Below, in pieces: positions 4,770 through 5,387 of a stretch of 5,387 nt of DNA (position 1 is the first letter of the stretch; the number at the start of each line of letters is the position of its first letter). The notes under the pieces are model-generated. The model made no database searches, was not told the origin of the DNA, and saw nothing but the letters and a program-made list of their open reading frames with translations. Where the stretch lies: assembly GCA_900555735.1 (NCBI GenBank), contig USMI01000132.1:1-5387 (forward strand), given 5' to 3'. The position numbers and the translations under genes were made by a program. The DNA is from an uncultured Eubacteriales bacterium. GTDB taxonomy: Bacteria > Bacillota > Clostridia > Oscillospirales > Oscillospiraceae.

Positions 4770-5387
4770 TTATTTGGGCAGCGTCAGGGTAAAGGTGCTG
4801 CCCTGACCGGGGGTGCTGTCCACCGTGGCCTGACCGCCGTGGAACAGGGTGATCTCCTGCACCATGGAGAGCCCCAGCCCGCTGCCGCCGTCCTCGCCCC
4901 GGGAGGGATCGGCCTGCCAGAACCGCTGCCAGATCTTGTCCTGATCCGCCTTGTCGATACCGATGCCGTCGTCGGCCACGGAGATGGCTGCGCCCCGGCC
5001 CTCGGGCCGCACGGTCACGGTGATGTGTCCGCCGGGCCTGCCGTACTTATAGGCGTTCTGCAGCAGGTTGTACAGGGCCCGCTGCATCAGGGACGGGTTG
5101 AAGGTGGCCTGCACCTCCGGCTGGATGTCGGTGGTCAGGGTGATGCCCCGGTCGTCGGCGGGCATGAACTCCTCGCAGCAGGCGGCGGCAAAGCTGCTGA
5201 GATCGGCCTTCTGCAGGGGATAGCGTGTGGTGCCCTGCTGCAGACGGGTCAGGCCCAGCAGCTCCTGCACCAGGTGGGACATGCGCTGGCCCTGCTCCTC
5301 GATGACGGCAATGGACTGGAGAAAGTCCTCCTTGGTCTCGCACTTGCGCCTGGCCCGGTCGCACTCCGCCAGGATGACGGTGATGGG
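4770..5387 (-). CDS. Sensor histidine kinase, 5' partial
   Basis: This is the C-terminal 205 residues of a two-component sensor kinase, which autophosphorylates on His and passes the phosphate to a response regulator. The frame is open to the window edge, so the Met at 5280-5282 is internal and not the start. The visible part opens with PITVILAECD, the segment that normally directly follows the H-box HELRT, so the phospho-accepting His should lie just outside the window. The second dimerisation helix follows (EEQGQRMSHLVQELLGLTRLQ), then the HATPase_c domain: N-box NLLQNAYKY (visible residues 107-115), G1 box DDGIGI (139-144), F box IWQRFW (152-157), G2 box GSGLGLS (168-174) and the C-terminal GSTFTLTLPK. 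All ATP-binding motifs are intact. The sensor and membrane parts are not visible, so the signal is unknown. The PepSY-like gene lies 108 bases downstream on the same strand; the response regulator is presumably upstream, outside the window. Confidence 0.95.
   Translation of the reverse strand, partial: PITVILAECDRARRKCETKEDFLQSIAVIEEQGQRMSHLVQELLGLTRLQQGTTRYPLQKADLSSFAAACCEEFMPADDRGITLTTDIQPEVQATFNPSLMQRALYNLLQNAYKYGRPGGHITVTVRPEGRGAAISVADDGIGIDKADQDKIWQRFWQADPSRGEDGGSGLGLSMVQEITLFHGGQATVDSTPGQGSTFTLTLPK

Noticed and set aside
5047..5364. 105-codon minus-strand frame overlapping the kinase
   Set aside because: It is an alternative frame of the kinase gene; the product is rich in Arg, Pro, Gly and Ala without motifs, while the other frame carries intact kinase boxes.

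Overview
The window looks like a high-GC, low-copy chromosomal segment of a Firmicute, most likely a gut-type member of Clostridia (Oscillospirales-like). This placement is inferred from three things. The type IIA topoisomerase pair is of the divergent kind familiar from Clostridia. Ribosome-binding sites are strong (AGAAAGGA, AAAGGAG). Short GTAGGGGC-headed palindromic repeats lie between the genes. No species can be named from the sequence alone.

Left to right, the window opens inside a gene for a ParE/GyrB-like topoisomerase subunit (+ strand, 5' end missing), which ends at 1091 in a strong stem-loop terminator. Next comes a gene-poor stretch (1092-1375) holding a second hairpin and a pair of GTAGGGGC-headed repeat units. 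A lower-GC gene for an unknown, probably two-helix membrane protein follows (1442-1966, reading frame open back to 1370). A second repeat pair (1999-2081) sits directly before the complete gene for the partner ParC/GyrA-like subunit (2122-4362). The two topoisomerase genes would normally sit next to each other. Here they are separated by about 1.03 kb, made of terminator, repeat pair, odd-composition gene and repeat pair.

A 20-bp perfect hairpin with A- and T-runs (4365-4407) ends the ParC-like gene. It also serves the convergent minus-strand genes to its right: a small PepSY-like protein (4416-4661) and, upstream of it, a sensor histidine kinase whose 5' end lies outside the window (4770-5387). 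An AT-rich spacer between the two minus-strand genes contains a 12-bp inverted repeat that looks like an operator.

Functionally, the two topoisomerase subunits should form a heterotetramer that cuts and passes double-stranded DNA, probably in a topoisomerase IV (decatenation) role. The kinase and the PepSY-like protein may form an envelope-sensing unit. The points most worth a second look are the Gln at the usual quinolone-contact Ser position of the A subunit, the covarying repeat stems around the odd gene, that gene's missing start codon, and the operator-like dyad. I saw no convincing sign of a wholly new defence or mobile system.
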